Below are positions 34,379-44,010 of a DNA stretch of 64,000 bases, piece after piece (position 1 is the stretch's first letter; every line of letters begins with the position of its first letter). A program made the position numbers and the translations under genes. The notes below the pieces were generated by a model. That model was not told where the DNA came from, did no database searches, and saw only the letters and a list, made by a program, of their open reading frames with translations. Origin of the DNA: Thermoproteota archaeon. Lineage in GTDB: Archaea > Thermoproteota > Thermoprotei_A > Sulfolobales > Ignisphaeraceae. The stretch lies in contig JAUQPB010000002.1 in the NCBI GenBank assembly GCA_030550585.1, positions 268,001 to 332,000 on the forward strand, read 5' to 3'.

Positions 34379-35461
34379 CTATCTTGTGACGCTCTGACTT
34401 ATTTTTTCGAGTTCTAGCCAAAGCTCTTTCTCACTTTGTAGCACAGATCTAATTGGGCTCACAATCTTTATAAGTTCATTTGCTACTGCGTTTTTTAGAT
34501 CTAGGGGATGCAGAGCACCTTCTCTGTACAGTTTCTCAAGCTCTTCATAGCTGTAAACCTCTATTGTACCTCCATGCTCGGGCTTCCTCTCTATAACAAA
34601 CCTTCTGCTACCCTGGGCAAATATTATATGCTTTGCAATTGCCATTACAGGGTTTGTATCAACTTCTCTAGGAGGGCAATAAGCACCTCTAATCTTCTTA
34701 GCTATTGTGTTGTCATCATCTGTTAGAAATATTGCTTCTTCTGGTTTAGACTTGCTCATCTTAATTTCTGAGAGAGCGTCGTCAATCTCAATAGAGGCAT
34801 CCATTTTTGTAGAGCCTCTTAGAGAGGGTAGAAGTGGTGTGTGTATTGCTATAGGCTTTTTATACCCAAGCTTTTCAGCAACATCTCTTGCAAGCATGTG
34901 GGCCTTTCTCTGATCCATGCCACCCAAAGCTATATCCAAATCCATTTGGAATATGTCGGCAACCTGCATGAGTGGGTAGATGAGTTTCGAGAAGTCTAGC
35001 TCTCCCTCGCTGGCCTTCCTTCCCATTATTGTCAACGCTCTTTTCACCCTACTCAAACTGGTTTGCTTGGCTATCCTAATTATCTTCTCCCAGTATTCAA
35101 CTCTTTCAACAAGCTCCTCAGCATAAACCACTTTCACTCTTGACATGTTAACGCCTATAGCCTCTAAAACCCTTGCAACATGTTTTGCAGCAGCTCTTAT
35201 GAGCTCCATGTTCCCCCCAAGCTTATCGTTTATCCATGCATGCCACGTAGCGGCAAACAGAATCATTTCAACACCTGCATCGACAAGATCCTTGAATTTG
35301 AACATCCATATGAGCCAACCGATATGGCTAATGCCGCTTGGCTCGAAACCTATATACCCTCTAAGTCTTCTACCCTCTTCAAATGCCTTTCTAAGCTCCT
35401 CCTCAGTTACAATCTCCATAACATTTCTTTTAACAAGTGTAAGCCTCGTCTCCAAATCCAT
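34379..35461 (-). CDS. tyrS: Tyrosyl-tRNA synthetase
   Basis: An archaeal class I tyrosyl-tRNA synthetase of 360 residues. The HIGH motif appears as GISHIGWLIWM, the KMSKS loop as KMSKSKPEEAIFL, with substrate-site elements YIGFEPSG, ATWHAWINDKLGG, QVADIFQMDLDIALGGMDQRKAHMLARD. It charges tRNA-Tyr with tyrosine. It lies 20 bp after pheT in the same direction, so pheS-pheT-tyrS-dnaG looks like one translation-related transcript. Confidence 0.95.
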   Translation of the reverse strand: MDLETRLTLVKRNVMEIVTEEELRKAFEEGRRLRGYIGFEPSGISHIGWLIWMFKFKDLVDAGVEMILFAATWHAWINDKLGGNMELIRAAAKHVARVLEAIGVNMSRVKVVYAEELVERVEYWEKIIRIAKQTSLSRVKRALTIMGRKASEGELDFSKLIYPLMQVADIFQMDLDIALGGMDQRKAHMLARDVAEKLGYKKPIAIHTPLLPSLRGSTKMDASIEIDDALSEIKMSKSKPEEAIFLTDDDNTIAKKIRGAYCPPREVDTNPVMAIAKHIIFAQGSRRFVIERKPEHGGTIEVYSYEELEKLYREGALHPLDLKNAVANELIKIVSPIRSVLQSEKELWLELEKISQSVTR

Positions 35462-35480
35462 AGGAAAGACCTTCTACTAT

Positions 35481-37142
35481 TTACCTACTGATTAACTTGT
35501 GTAATATGTTTATAGATACTTCGGCTAAGGTGATCGGATATAGTATACCTAGTTTCTCAAGCTTCTCCGGGCTCACCTCCCCCAAAAAACCGACAAGCCT
35601 CTCCCCAATATACACATCAGCACATCTGCCCTTCGTAAACATGCTGATATTGCACGGCTTTAGAGCCAACATTTTGTCCAATCCAAGCTCTCTAGCGATA
35701 GTATATAGAGTTGCATGCATCTCCTCAAACCTCGTCTCGCTATCCATTATAGCCCAGCAAGCCCTCAACTCATTTCTCCACCTATTGTAGCATTCGCTAC
35801 ATTCTGCAACAACCTCCCCAATCTCAAAGACCTTAACAGGCTGTGGGGCATACTGAGAGTTTCTCAAAATGTTTATTATGGACTCTGCCAAGGCTGTTCG
35901 TAAAGCGTTTATCTCATTCGACGGTGCATTAACAACTATAGGCGTTTTTTCGAGCCCTAAAACCTCTGCGATTTGCTGGGGTATTAGAGTCAATGTGTTT
36001 AGCTCTACAAATCCAAGTCCGATCAAGACATCTCTTATGATGTTCGCAACATCTCTTCGACTAACACCTCTTCTTGCAATAGGCTTTGGCTCAATTTCTG
36101 CGAATCCAAGCTCCTCATAGCCTATGCCTATCGCTATATCCTCTACAACATCAACTGGATGTAGAATGTCTATTCTATAGTATGGCACCATGACAGCTAT
36201 TCTATTGCTATCCACACTATCTACTCTATAGCCCATCCTCTCCAAAGCCTTTCTAACCATCTCCACATCTCTGCCAGCGTCAATGCCAAGCCACATAGAT
36301 ACAAACCCTAGATCCAGCTCCATTTTCCTCGGTCTTATGCTAGGTGTTACAATTTCCTTATCTGGATACCTAATTACCGCGCCTAGAACCTCTCCACCGT
36401 AGAATGTCAGGGAATGTATTATTGTGTTCAACACATTGTTGACAGATTCAAAGTCTGTTCCAGTAACGTCTATCAGAATGTTTCTACTACCCTCTGTCAA
36501 TCTAGTGATATCACTGTTTATTACAGGTGGCAAGGAGATGACCTTTCCATCTGATAATATTGCTGGGTGCATTGAGCCGTTCAGAGAGAGCGAGCCGTAG
36601 AGCCTTCCCTGCTCGGTTAACGACAGAACATCTCTTATGCTAAACTCTCTATAGTCGTGCAGGGGTATCATGGTTGTCTTGTCTATGTCAACATCTTTGT
36701 ATATAAGTGTTGTTGATGGCAGTTTATCTAGATCGTGTAGACCTATGGCAACCTTTCTTCGCCCTCTACCAAATGTTGTGTGTAGCCTCTCCTGGAATTC
36801 TATCAATAGCTTTAGCCGCTCCTCATCGAGTTTAACATTTGTTACAGCTGCAACAGCTATATAGGGTCTTTTCTTGGGTGGCTCAACAAATACTTTGAAT
36901 GGGCAGCTCTTTAGAGATGGCTCGGAATATCTGTCTAGCCCCATATACATTCTAACAGCTTTTGATATTCCCTCAACAGAGAACATGTCTATTCGATCGC
37001 TTTGAACCTCTACAGCTATAGTATCCCCCTCCTCAATCTCCGTTTCACACTTCAGCCTAAACAGAATATCCCTCAGTTTGTCAATGTCTGAGATCCCGGT
37101 CATCTCCATTAGAAGACCTGTTCTAGCTCTGACCACAGGCAT
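35481..37142 (-). CDS. pheT: Phenylalanyl-tRNA synthetase beta subunit (archaeal type)
   Basis: The beta subunit of the (alpha-beta)2 PheRS, 553 residues as in archaea and eukaryotes, without the bacterial tRNA-binding and anticodon-binding extensions. Recognisable parts are the B1 domain with GDTIAVEVQSDRIDMFSVEGISKAVRMY, the B3/4 editing region (YIAVAAVTNV, TFGRGRRKVAIGLHDLDKL), the B5 domain and the catalytic-like module with NTLTLIP, NEINALRTALAESIINILR and VKVFEIGEV. GAGGTAG precedes the ATG. It begins 6 bp after pheS. Confidence 0.95.
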   Translation of the reverse strand: MPVVRARTGLLMEMTGISDIDKLRDILFRLKCETEIEEGDTIAVEVQSDRIDMFSVEGISKAVRMYMGLDRYSEPSLKSCPFKVFVEPPKKRPYIAVAAVTNVKLDEERLKLLIEFQERLHTTFGRGRRKVAIGLHDLDKLPSTTLIYKDVDIDKTTMIPLHDYREFSIRDVLSLTEQGRLYGSLSLNGSMHPAILSDGKVISLPPVINSDITRLTEGSRNILIDVTGTDFESVNNVLNTIIHSLTFYGGEVLGAVIRYPDKEIVTPSIRPRKMELDLGFVSMWLGIDAGRDVEMVRKALERMGYRVDSVDSNRIAVMVPYYRIDILHPVDVVEDIAIGIGYEELGFAEIEPKPIARRGVSRRDVANIIRDVLIGLGFVELNTLTLIPQQIAEVLGLEKTPIVVNAPSNEINALRTALAESIINILRNSQYAPQPVKVFEIGEVVAECSECYNRWRNELRACWAIMDSETRFEEMHATLYTIARELGLDKMLALKPCNISMFTKGRCADVYIGERLVGFLGEVSPEKLEKLGILYPITLAEVSINILHKLISR

Positions 37143-37148
37143 ATTGCA

Positions 37149-38645
37149 CTACCTCATATACAACCTTTTGACGTATGGAAATGTCCTTGTGAATTCGATG
37201 TCTTTAGAGAATAGAAGCCTTATATCATCGATTCCATATACAACCATAGCCAGTCTCTCCACCCCCATTCCCCACGCCCCAACAGGCGTATCAACACCTA
37301 GGATCTCCAGAACCTCTGGTCTGAACATCCCAGCCCCAAAAACCTCTATCCAGCCATATCCGGGGACATACCCATAGCCCTCAACACTAGGCTCTGTAAA
37401 TGGGAAGTAAGCTGGCTTGAATCTAAACTTTTCTATCCCTATAGCCCTCAGGATCTGGGCTAGCAAGCCCAGAAGCTTCCTAAAGTTGAATCCACGCTCC
37501 ATTATAACCCCATCAAAGTTTGTGAACTCTGGCGAGTGTCTAGGGTCTGGGTTATCTCTTCGGAAAACCCTCGCTATTGTGTATAGTCTTGCCGGAGGCT
37601 TTCTATTGATTAAATGCCTTGCTGTCACAGCTGTTGTATGTGATCTCAGTATAAGCTTAGATGCTTTCTCGTAAGACCACCTGTATCTCCATCCAATGCT
37701 TCCACAGCTTCCACCAGTTTCATGAACAGCCCTAGTCCTTTCAACAACATCTCTAAACATGGATAGATCTGCATAGCCCTCAACAACAAGTATATCGTGA
37801 ATATCTCTTGATGGGTGATCCTGTGCCTGGAACAGTATGTCAAAGTTCCACAGCTCGGGCACTATATAGTCGTCGTCTATCTCCTCGAACCCCAGATCCT
37901 CCATAACATCTCTTATCATATCGACAAACTCTTTGAAGAAATGCTTCTTTCCTGGGTATATCGCTGGGGGCAGGGCATCCAAGTTATAGGCTTTGAATAC
38001 AAAGTTTCTCCAGCTACCGGTTGCAAGCATGTCGTGTGTTAGCTTTGAGGCAGCCGGTTTTTGGTTTACAAGCTTTGCAGCATCTTCATATGGTATAGCA
38101 AGTTTGACAACTCTTCTCTTAGACGGTGAAACATTTATGAGTTTCCTCTTAACAAGCTCTTGGAATACAGCATCATTTTTAATGTTCTCATCGACCTCTC
38201 TTGCATTTGAAAATAGTGTAAGCATCTCCCTATGTTTTTCAAGAGGTGTGAAGCTCTGTAGTTTTATAATTCCCTTCTCTATCCTTATCCAGCCCCTTCT
38301 AACAGCCCAGCTAATACCTATAGACGCTATAGACTCTCCCAACACACTTCTAACATCCTCGATGCTTGTCGAGCCACCGCGGCTCCTCACAAACTCGGCA
38401 ACCTTCTCCTCTGGCAAAGCCTCTATGTATGAAAGCCCCTCCTCAGTTGTCTTGCCTATGTAGACGATATGCTCTTCCACCACAACAATGCCTTTTGATT
38501 TGAGAAGCTCCACTATAGAGTTCAGACCCTCTACACTAAGCCCAGTTTCTCTCGCCAATTCGTCGAGTTCTATAGGCTTGTTAAGCTCAACAATTTTTTT
38601 GAGTACATCGAATTCGCTTTTAGATAACTGTATCTCTAAAACAAT
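37149..38645 (-). CDS. pheS: Phenylalanyl-tRNA synthetase alpha subunit, apparent ATT/ATA start
   Basis: The catalytic subunit of PheRS. Class II motifs are visible: GFEEIDDDYIVPELWNFDILFQAQDHPSRD, YTIARVFRRDNPDPRHSPEF, PYFPFTEPSVEGYGYVPGYG-like segment and GAWGMGVERLAM (motif 3). The first ATG/GTG/TTG in frame is TTG 38558, but the open frame continues upstream as helix-turn-helix sequence (LEIQLSKSEFDVLKKIVEL, then NKPIELDELARETGL) that matches the DNA-binding-like N-terminus of archaeal PheS. Between the upstream stop and TTG 38558 no ATG/GTG/TTG exists. ATT 38645 lies 8 nt after GGTG, within this window's usual spacing; ATA 38648 is the alternative. The ~498-residue length then fits the family. 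Confidence 0.88.
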   Translation of the reverse strand: MVLEIQLSKSEFDVLKKIVELNKPIELDELARETGLSVEGLNSIVELLKSKGIVVVEEHIVYIGKTTEEGLSYIEALPEEKVAEFVRSRGGSTSIEDVRSVLGESIASIGISWAVRRGWIRIEKGIIKLQSFTPLEKHREMLTLFSNAREVDENIKNDAVFQELVKRKLINVSPSKRRVVKLAIPYEDAAKLVNQKPAASKLTHDMLATGSWRNFVFKAYNLDALPPAIYPGKKHFFKEFVDMIRDVMEDLGFEEIDDDYIVPELWNFDILFQAQDHPSRDIHDILVVEGYADLSMFRDVVERTRAVHETGGSCGSIGWRYRWSYEKASKLILRSHTTAVTARHLINRKPPARLYTIARVFRRDNPDPRHSPEFTNFDGVIMERGFNFRKLLGLLAQILRAIGIEKFRFKPAYFPFTEPSVEGYGYVPGYGWIEVFGAGMFRPEVLEILGVDTPVGAWGMGVERLAMVVYGIDDIRLLFSKDIEFTRTFPYVKRLYMR

Positions 38646-38765
38646 TATGGATGCACCACTGCAAATCCTATTTGGCTGTATACATCTATGCCTAGGAATA
38701 GCTTTTTATCTTTTATTGCTAAAACCCATCTGGGCTAAATACAAATGTTTCAAACATTGCCAAAG

Positions 38766-38773
38766 ATTTAAAA
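38766..38773 (+). promoter_or_regulatory. Candidate TATA box of the AIR-synthase-related gene
   Basis: TTTAAAAT centred 25-26 nt before the GTG at 38795 fits a leaderless transcript starting at that codon. The divergent pheS gene has its own TATA-like element on the minus strand near 38700-38712. Confidence 0.45.
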
Positions 38774-38794
38774 TGCTTAAACAGTCTAAGCCTT

Positions 38795-39832
38795 GTGGGC
38801 ATGCCTAACATGTCTGCCAAGCTACCACCAAATATGCTACTCAAATACATCTTTAGTAGAGTGGGCTCAAGAGACCCCTCAGTTATTGTAGGTCCCTCGA
38901 TAGGCGAGGACGCAGCCATAATCGATATTGGCGGCGGTAGGGTGTTAGCCGTTCATGCAGATCCTATAACAGGTGCTGTAGAGCACATTGGCTGGCTGTC
39001 TGTGCATATAGCATGCAACGATATTGCTGTTAGAGGTGCTAGACCCAAGTGGCTTGTGCCAGTGATTCTCTTGCCACAGTCAGCTGGCGACAAACTTGTA
39101 GACGAGATTTCTAGGCAAATGGATGAGGCAGCCAACGAGGTTGGCGCAATGATTGTTGGCGGCCATACAGAGTTTACTTTGGGTCTTTCAAGACCCATAA
39201 TATCTGTGACTGCCATTGGAGTTGCAGATAAGAGTCGGATTGTTGTAACAAGTGGCGCTAGAGTTGGAGACGCTGTTATAATGACCAAGACTGTTGGTGT
39301 TGAGGGCACAGCTATACTGTCAACAGATTTCAGAGATGTTTTACGCGGCTTAGGCGTTTCTGAAGATGTTCTGAAGAGAGGGAGGGAGTTCATCAAAAAG
39401 GTGAGTATAGTTAAGGAAGCGCTTGCACTAGCTGAGGCAGGGCTGGCAACATCTATGCATGATCCGACAGAAGGTGGCTTGGTTGGAGGCTTAGCCGAGA
39501 TTGCATACGCATCTAGGAAAACCATTGAGATATGGGAAGACAGGGTACCTATAGCCGCAGAGACCAGAATAATAGCTAGTGCGCTTAAAATAGATCCGCT
39601 GAAACTAATAGGCTCTGGATCGCTGGTGGCAACTATTCCAGAGGACAGGGTGTCCAAGGCTATAGAGATTCTCAGAGCCCTAGGAGTTGAAGCAACTGTT
39701 ATAGGAAGGGTTTTAGATGCTAGTGACTCCTATGTCGTTATACATAAGAGGGGTGGGGGCATAGAGAAGGTAACAGATGTGTACATTAGAGACGAGATAT
39801 ATACTGTTTGGGAGCGTTTGCAAGGCAAGTGA
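38795..39832 (+). CDS. AIR synthase-related protein (HypE/ThiL/PurM superfamily)
   Basis: A 345-residue member of the PurM/HypE/ThiL ATP-binding superfamily. It has the N-terminal acidic Mg-ATP motif GPSIGEDAAIIDIGGGRVLAVHADPITGAVEHIG, then HIACNDIAVRGARPKWL, GGHTEFTLGLSRPIISVTAIG and DPTEGGLVGGLAEIA. The C-terminus lacks the PRIC ending of true HypE. It matches the archaeal hydrogenase-expression-related group (COG1973-like), whose substrate is unknown; it could be a small-molecule kinase or ligase. The start is GTG 38795 (leaderless by TATA spacing) or ATG 38801. Confidence 0.8.
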   Translation: MGMPNMSAKLPPNMLLKYIFSRVGSRDPSVIVGPSIGEDAAIIDIGGGRVLAVHADPITGAVEHIGWLSVHIACNDIAVRGARPKWLVPVILLPQSAGDKLVDEISRQMDEAANEVGAMIVGGHTEFTLGLSRPIISVTAIGVADKSRIVVTSGARVGDAVIMTKTVGVEGTAILSTDFRDVLRGLGVSEDVLKRGREFIKKVSIVKEALALAEAGLATSMHDPTEGGLVGGLAEIAYASRKTIEIWEDRVPIAAETRIIASALKIDPLKLIGSGSLVATIPEDRVSKAIEILRALGVEATVIGRVLDASDSYVVIHKRGGGIEKVTDVYIRDEIYTVWERLQGK

Positions 39833-39990
39833 GTTAAAGAATCATAGAGAACCCACGTCGATGGCCCCACAATTAACGATAATTTTGCGTATCTCATATT
39901 CTCTACATTTCTAGATGGTTCTTTGCCACAATTGTTTTATAGATGTTAAAATATACATTGTCTGTGTAAATAACTTGTTTTTAAATCTTG
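39833..39990. other. Intergenic stretch before purE
   Basis: An AT-rich gap with no ORF. Beyond the purE TATA region I see only a second TATA-like TTTTTAAATC at 39979-39988 and no stable structure. Confidence 0.3.
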
Positions 39991-39996
39991 CATGTA

Positions 39997-40006
39997 TTTA
40001 ATATAT
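39997..40006 (+). promoter_or_regulatory. Candidate purE TATA box
   Basis: TTTAATATAT centred 25-26 nt before the ATG at 40027 fits leaderless initiation of the purE-purK transcript. Confidence 0.45.
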
Positions 40007-40026
40007 AACTAAGTAGATTTGTGGCG

Positions 40027-40512
40027 ATGCCTATGCCGAAGGTTGCTGTTATAATGGGTAGTAAGAATGATTGGGAGTATATGAAGGAGGCTGTCGAGGT
40101 TCTTAGGCAGTTTGGTGTTGAGGTAGAGGCAAGGGTTGTTTCTGCGCATAGAACACCCGAGTTCATGTTCGAATTCGCTAAAACAGCTGCTGAGAAGGGC
40201 TTCGAGGTTATAATTGCCGGTGCTGGTGGTGCAGCGCATCTCCCTGGAATGGTTGCATCGCTAACCCACCTACCTGTGATTGGGGTTCCCATACCCTCTA
40301 AACATTTGAATGGTCTGGACTCTCTCTTATCAATTGTTCAGATGCCCTATGGAACCCCTGTTGCAACTGTCGCCATAGGCGGTGCTCGAAATGCTGCTCT
40401 ACTTGCTTTGAGGATTCTGGGTATAAAGTATCCTGAGATTGCAGAAAAGCTGAAGAGGTTTGCGGAGGAGATGAAAAATGAAGTTCTTTCTACAAGACTT
40501 GAGCAGAGTTAG
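40027..40512 (+). CDS. purE: N5-carboxyaminoimidazole ribonucleotide mutase PurE
   Basis: Class I PurE, which moves the carboxylate of N5-CAIR to C4 in purine synthesis. Motifs: [27 protein letters not shown] (phosphate/substrate site), [15 protein letters not shown] with the class-specific loop, [23 protein letters not shown] and [23 protein letters not shown]-type ending. The presence of purK immediately after confirms the class I two-step route. A GTG at 40021 is an alternative start; ATG 40027 matches TATA spacing better. Confidence 0.96.
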   Translation: MPMPKVAVIMGSKNDWEYMKEAVEVLRQFGVEVEARVVSAHRTPEFMFEFAKTAAEKGFEVIIAGAGGAAHLPGMVASLTHLPVIGVPIPSKHLNGLDSLLSIVQMPYGTPVATVAIGGARNAALLALRILGIKYPEIAEKLKRFAEEMKNEVLSTRLEQS

Positions 40513-41599
40513 AGTTGGTATTCTTGGTGGTGGACAGCTAGGGTGGATGATGGTTCTAGAGGGTAGGAAATACCCACTGAAATTCTATGTCATGGACTCT
40601 CCAGAAGCTCCAGCCTGTAAAGTTGCTGACAGGTGTTTCAAGCCTGATGAGTATAAGGAGATGATAGACTCTGTAGATGTTGTGACCTTCGAGTTTGAGC
40701 ATGTATACGAAGAAGCCCTTAGATACGCATATGAAAAAGACAAGCTTCTGCCAACTATTGAGAGTGTTGAGCTTAAGAGACAGCGGTGGAAGGAGAGAGT
40801 ATTCTACAAAGAACATGGCATACCAACGCCAAGATTCTTCATAGCACATGATGTGGAGGAGGTATATAGAATAGCGAAAAACGAGTTCGACTACAAATGC
40901 GTTATCAAGCAGTCGACAGGTGGCTACGACGGAAAGGGGCAATTCTTCATAAAGTCTAAAAACGATTTGGACAGTAGCATAGATGTCATTAAAAAGATTT
41001 CAGATGTCTTCGTAGTTGAGGAGTTTGTGGAATTCGACTACGAGGCATCTATAATAGCTATTAGAACATTTGATGGGGTGTTCAAAACATATCCGCCAAC
41101 GTATAACCGCAATGAGAAGGGAATTCTGGTGTACAACTATGGTCCAATAAGCAATACATATATATCGATGAAGATGGTCGAAATAGCTAAGAGACTAGCA
41201 GACTCTCTAAACTATGTCGGTGTCATGGGGATAGAATTCTTTGTCAGAGGAGATGAGGTGCTTGTAAACGAGTTTGCGCCAAGAGTACACAACACAGGAC
41301 ACTACACACTAGACGCTGCATTCACATCCCAATTCGAAAACCATGTAAGAGCGTTGCTAGGGCTAGAAATAGGCGAGACAAAGCTCCTTTCATGCGGGGG
41401 TATGGTAAACATCTTAGGACTTGCCAACCCACCACTAGAGGTTCTGAAATACGGGAAGCTATACTGGTATGGGAAAAACGAGGCTAGAAAAAGAAGGAAA
41501 ATGGGACATGTAAACATAGTTGGAGAAACACTAGAGGAGGTTAAAAACAAGATTGATAAGGTGATGGAGTTGCTATATCCAAATGGACTAGATCTATAG
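40478..41599 (+). CDS. purK: N5-carboxyaminoimidazole ribonucleotide synthase PurK
   Basis: An ATP-grasp enzyme of 373 residues that makes N5-CAIR from AIR, ATP and bicarbonate. The N-terminal [18 protein letters not shown] is the AIR-binding loop; the ATP-grasp core has [35 protein letters not shown] and [32 protein letters not shown], all diagnostic. It overlaps purE by 35 bp; its ATG at 40478 follows GGAGGAGATG, so it is translated by reinitiation or coupling. Confidence 0.96.
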   Translation: MKFFLQDLSRVRVGILGGGQLGWMMVLEGRKYPLKFYVMDSPEAPACKVADRCFKPDEYKEMIDSVDVVTFEFEHVYEEALRYAYEKDKLLPTIESVELKRQRWKERVFYKEHGIPTPRFFIAHDVEEVYRIAKNEFDYKCVIKQSTGGYDGKGQFFIKSKNDLDSSIDVIKKISDVFVVEEFVEFDYEASIIAIRTFDGVFKTYPPTYNRNEKGILVYNYGPISNTYISMKMVEIAKRLADSLNYVGVMGIEFFVRGDEVLVNEFAPRVHNTGHYTLDAAFTSQFENHVRALLGLEIGETKLLSCGGMVNILGLANPPLEVLKYGKLYWYGKNEARKRRKMGHVNIVGETLEEVKNKIDKVMELLYPNGLDL

Positions 41600-41741
41600 A
41601 ATAAGGCATATAAACCAAAATTCCACAAATCTAAATTGAACATGATGAAACGGCTGTAAGCGGAATTGTGAAGAACCGTGTTTAAACTGATTACAAAATG
41701 AATCCATCGCTTATGATGTTCGAGAGGCTCTTTGTTATTGG

Positions 41742-41775
41742 AAAAATGTTTTTTGTTGAAAAAAGAGTTTAAAAA
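41742..41775 (-). terminator. Multi-T terminator of the ABC transporter operon
   Basis: Reading leftward after the binding-protein stop at 41783, the minus strand carries three T runs of 5-6 in about 35 nt. Clustered T runs are the usual archaeal terminator. Confidence 0.4.
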
Positions 41776-41782
41776 TTTTGTT

Positions 41783-43909
41783 TTACTTTCTTTTTATGAG
41801 CCATCCGATTGCGAATCCTATTATGAGTAGTGCTATTGCTAGTGCTGCTGTTATTGTCCAGTTTGTTACCTCTACTGTTGATGTTGATACTGATACCGAT
41901 GTTGTTGTGACTGTAGCCACTGATGTGACTGTGGCAGTAGCAGTAACTGTGTATGGAATTGTGACTGTTACTGCTTGTGTTGGAGCTGTTGGCGAAGTTG
42001 TTGGTGAAGTTGCTGAAGTTGTTGTTTGCGTTGCGACAGCTTGTAGATCTGCAAAGAACTTTGCAACTGGTATTCTGTTCTGCGGCTTTAGGAATGCTGG
42101 CACGGTGTCTATGTCTGGTGATGTGACTTGTGATGCTGGTTTTAGCTCATATAGTACGAATAGGAATCCTGGATCCCATGTTGTTGCATAGAATGAACCG
42201 TACTTAGCTATTCTATCTGTGTTTGGCCAGCCAACCCAGTAGTCCTCTGAATACTCGTACCAGTGTGGGTCTTGTCCTAGGATAAGGAATGGCAGGTCTC
42301 TAAGCCATATCTCCTGCAACTGTCTAAACAGCTGAACCCTCTTAGCATCATCAAATGTTCTACCAATCTCATCGAGTATGGCGTTTACCTGTGAATTGTT
42401 GTAGCCAGATATTGGCCCTGTCCATGGCTGTCTAGGCAGTCTAGAGTCCATGGCAACATCGAAGTTCACCCATGGTGATGCAGGGCCGAGTCTTGTGCTA
42501 TGCATCCACCAAGCAGAGTCGAAGTCTCCCTGCACAATCTTGTTCCATAGTGCTGAGAAGTCAAGTGTTTGGACATTTGCATCAACACCTAGTGTGTTTC
42601 TCCAGTATTGTGCAATCATTTGTGCAGAGGCTATTACTGGAACCCAGCCTGTTACAGCATATATTGTGAATGAGAAGGGCTGTCCGTTGGGGAGCTCTCT
42701 AATGCCATCACCGTTTATGTCTTTGATTCCAGCCTCGTCAAGAAGCTTCTTGGCGTTGTCTAATGTAGCATTAGCCATGAAGGCATCCACAAGATCCTTG
42801 GCTAGGTAGTGCTCAGTTCTCTCTATACCAGGTATTATAGGTACTGGATAGAGTTTTGGTGGTAGAAGATAGCCTGAGTAAGCGTTTAGCGAAATTTGTT
42901 TTAAGGCCTCCATGTTGTTTGCAAGCAGTGCATAATACAGTGCTTTTCTAACCCTCACATCATTAAACGGATACTTGTTCAGGTTGAATGCAAAGAACAC
43001 TACGCTACCTCCGAAGAAGCATGGTGGACAGTTGTGATTGTCGAAGGTACCTCTCTTTGGATTTTGCTGGATTATCTCCCAGAGCCTGTCGACAAAGTGT
43101 GACATCTGATCTCTTTCACCGTTGATCCAAGCAAGCCTCACTTGCTCATCGCTTTGAGGTGTGATGTGCATGACGAACTTTGGTGCTGGGTATCCAAAGT
43201 ATTTCTCGCCCCACCATTTGATGCCTAGCAGGTCAACTCTTATGAAGGTCCATGAATTTGCTGTGTAGTAGTATAGTTTGTATGGTCCTCCTCCAACTAT
43301 TTGACTTGGGTCGTCATCTTTGAAGTCTGTGGCGATTTTACAGCCCATCTGGCTGTATAGTTGCTCCCATCTGTGCTTGGGCAAGACGAACACTGTTAGA
43401 ATATCTGTTATTCTGAAGTAGTTAACATTGTTTGGATTTAGCTTGAACCTGACTGTGGTGCTGTCAACAACATCGACACTTGATAGGTAGTTCCATATAT
43501 AGCTAAATGAAGTGCTACAAAGCTTATTCACATCAAAACTCCATTTAACATCGTCAGCTGTTATGGGCTGGCCATCCCACCAATAAGCATCTGGCTTAAT
43601 CTTTATCTCTAGTGTTAGGGGGTCTACCCACCTCCAGCTATCTGCAAGGTAAGGCACGAAATCGTCGCTATATGGGCCATAGACGAAGAGGGCTGGGTAC
43701 ATAAGATAGTTTGATCCTGCTGCATAATTTGGTATCAGAATGTTGAAACCACTTGGTGTTCCCCACTGCGTAGAGATTATAACTGTGTCTTGTCTTGGTG
43801 GTGCCTGCTGGGCCTGTCCATATATCATAATTGTCGAGGCTATTATAACCAATGTAACTAGTACCGCTAATGCTATATGTAACTTATTTGGCTTTTTGAC
43901 TATGTTCAA
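41783..43909 (-). CDS. ABC transporter solute-binding protein, family 5, membrane-anchored
   Basis: A family 5 extracellular solute-binding protein (DppA/OppA type) of 708 residues. The N-terminus is a signal or anchor (LHIALAVLVTLVIIASTIMIY). The binding core has LADSWRWVDPLTLEIKIKPDAYWWDGQPITADDVKWSFD, the family signature, and NDVRVRKALYYALLANN. The tail has a ~75-residue Thr/Ser/Val-rich stalk (TTTSATSPTTSPTAPTQ) and a C-terminal membrane helix ending GWLIKRK, an archaeal anchoring layout. The substrate may be oligopeptide or oligosaccharide, since family 5 proteins in hyperthermophiles often bind sugars. The TTG start follows GGTGTGAG. It is last in the opp-like operon and probably has its own promoter. 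Confidence 0.93.
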   Translation of the reverse strand: MNIVKKPNKLHIALAVLVTLVIIASTIMIYGQAQQAPPRQDTVIISTQWGTPSGFNILIPNYAAGSNYLMYPALFVYGPYSDDFVPYLADSWRWVDPLTLEIKIKPDAYWWDGQPITADDVKWSFDVNKLCSTSFSYIWNYLSSVDVVDSTTVRFKLNPNNVNYFRITDILTVFVLPKHRWEQLYSQMGCKIATDFKDDDPSQIVGGGPYKLYYYTANSWTFIRVDLLGIKWWGEKYFGYPAPKFVMHITPQSDEQVRLAWINGERDQMSHFVDRLWEIIQQNPKRGTFDNHNCPPCFFGGSVVFFAFNLNKYPFNDVRVRKALYYALLANNMEALKQISLNAYSGYLLPPKLYPVPIIPGIERTEHYLAKDLVDAFMANATLDNAKKLLDEAGIKDINGDGIRELPNGQPFSFTIYAVTGWVPVIASAQMIAQYWRNTLGVDANVQTLDFSALWNKIVQGDFDSAWWMHSTRLGPASPWVNFDVAMDSRLPRQPWTGPISGYNNSQVNAILDEIGRTFDDAKRVQLFRQLQEIWLRDLPFLILGQDPHWYEYSEDYWVGWPNTDRIAKYGSFYATTWDPGFLFVLYELKPASQVTSPDIDTVPAFLKPQNRIPVAKFFADLQAVATQTTTSATSPTTSPTAPTQAVTVTIPYTVTATATVTSVATVTTTSVSVSTSTVEVTNWTITAALAIALLIIGFAIGWLIKRK

Positions 43910-43950
43910 AACTCACACCTACTAAAACTCTATATACTGCTATGTGAGAG

Positions 43951-43960
43951 TTTAAAAATT
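43951..43960 (-). promoter_or_regulatory. Candidate promoter for the binding-protein gene
   Basis: The minus strand reads AATTTTTAAA here, about 45 nt before the TTG start at 43909, leaving room for a ~20-nt leader that contains the GGTG motif. A separate promoter would allow the abundant binding protein to be made in excess of the transporter. Confidence 0.4.
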
Positions 43961-44010
43961 TTAGTTATACATTCGATGCTAAACAGAACATAGAATAAAA
44001 CATAGTTTGG

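Noticed and set aside
38953-39657. Long antisense frame of 234 codons opposite the AIR-synthase-related gene
   Set aside because: It is a Ser/Pro/Thr-rich shadow of a gene with clear family motifs on the other strand.
41642-41690. C/D box sRNA candidate (ATGATGA at 41642-41648, CTGA at 41687-41690)
   Set aside because: The inner D' and C' boxes are poor, the first guide region is too short and the flanks do not form a terminal stem.
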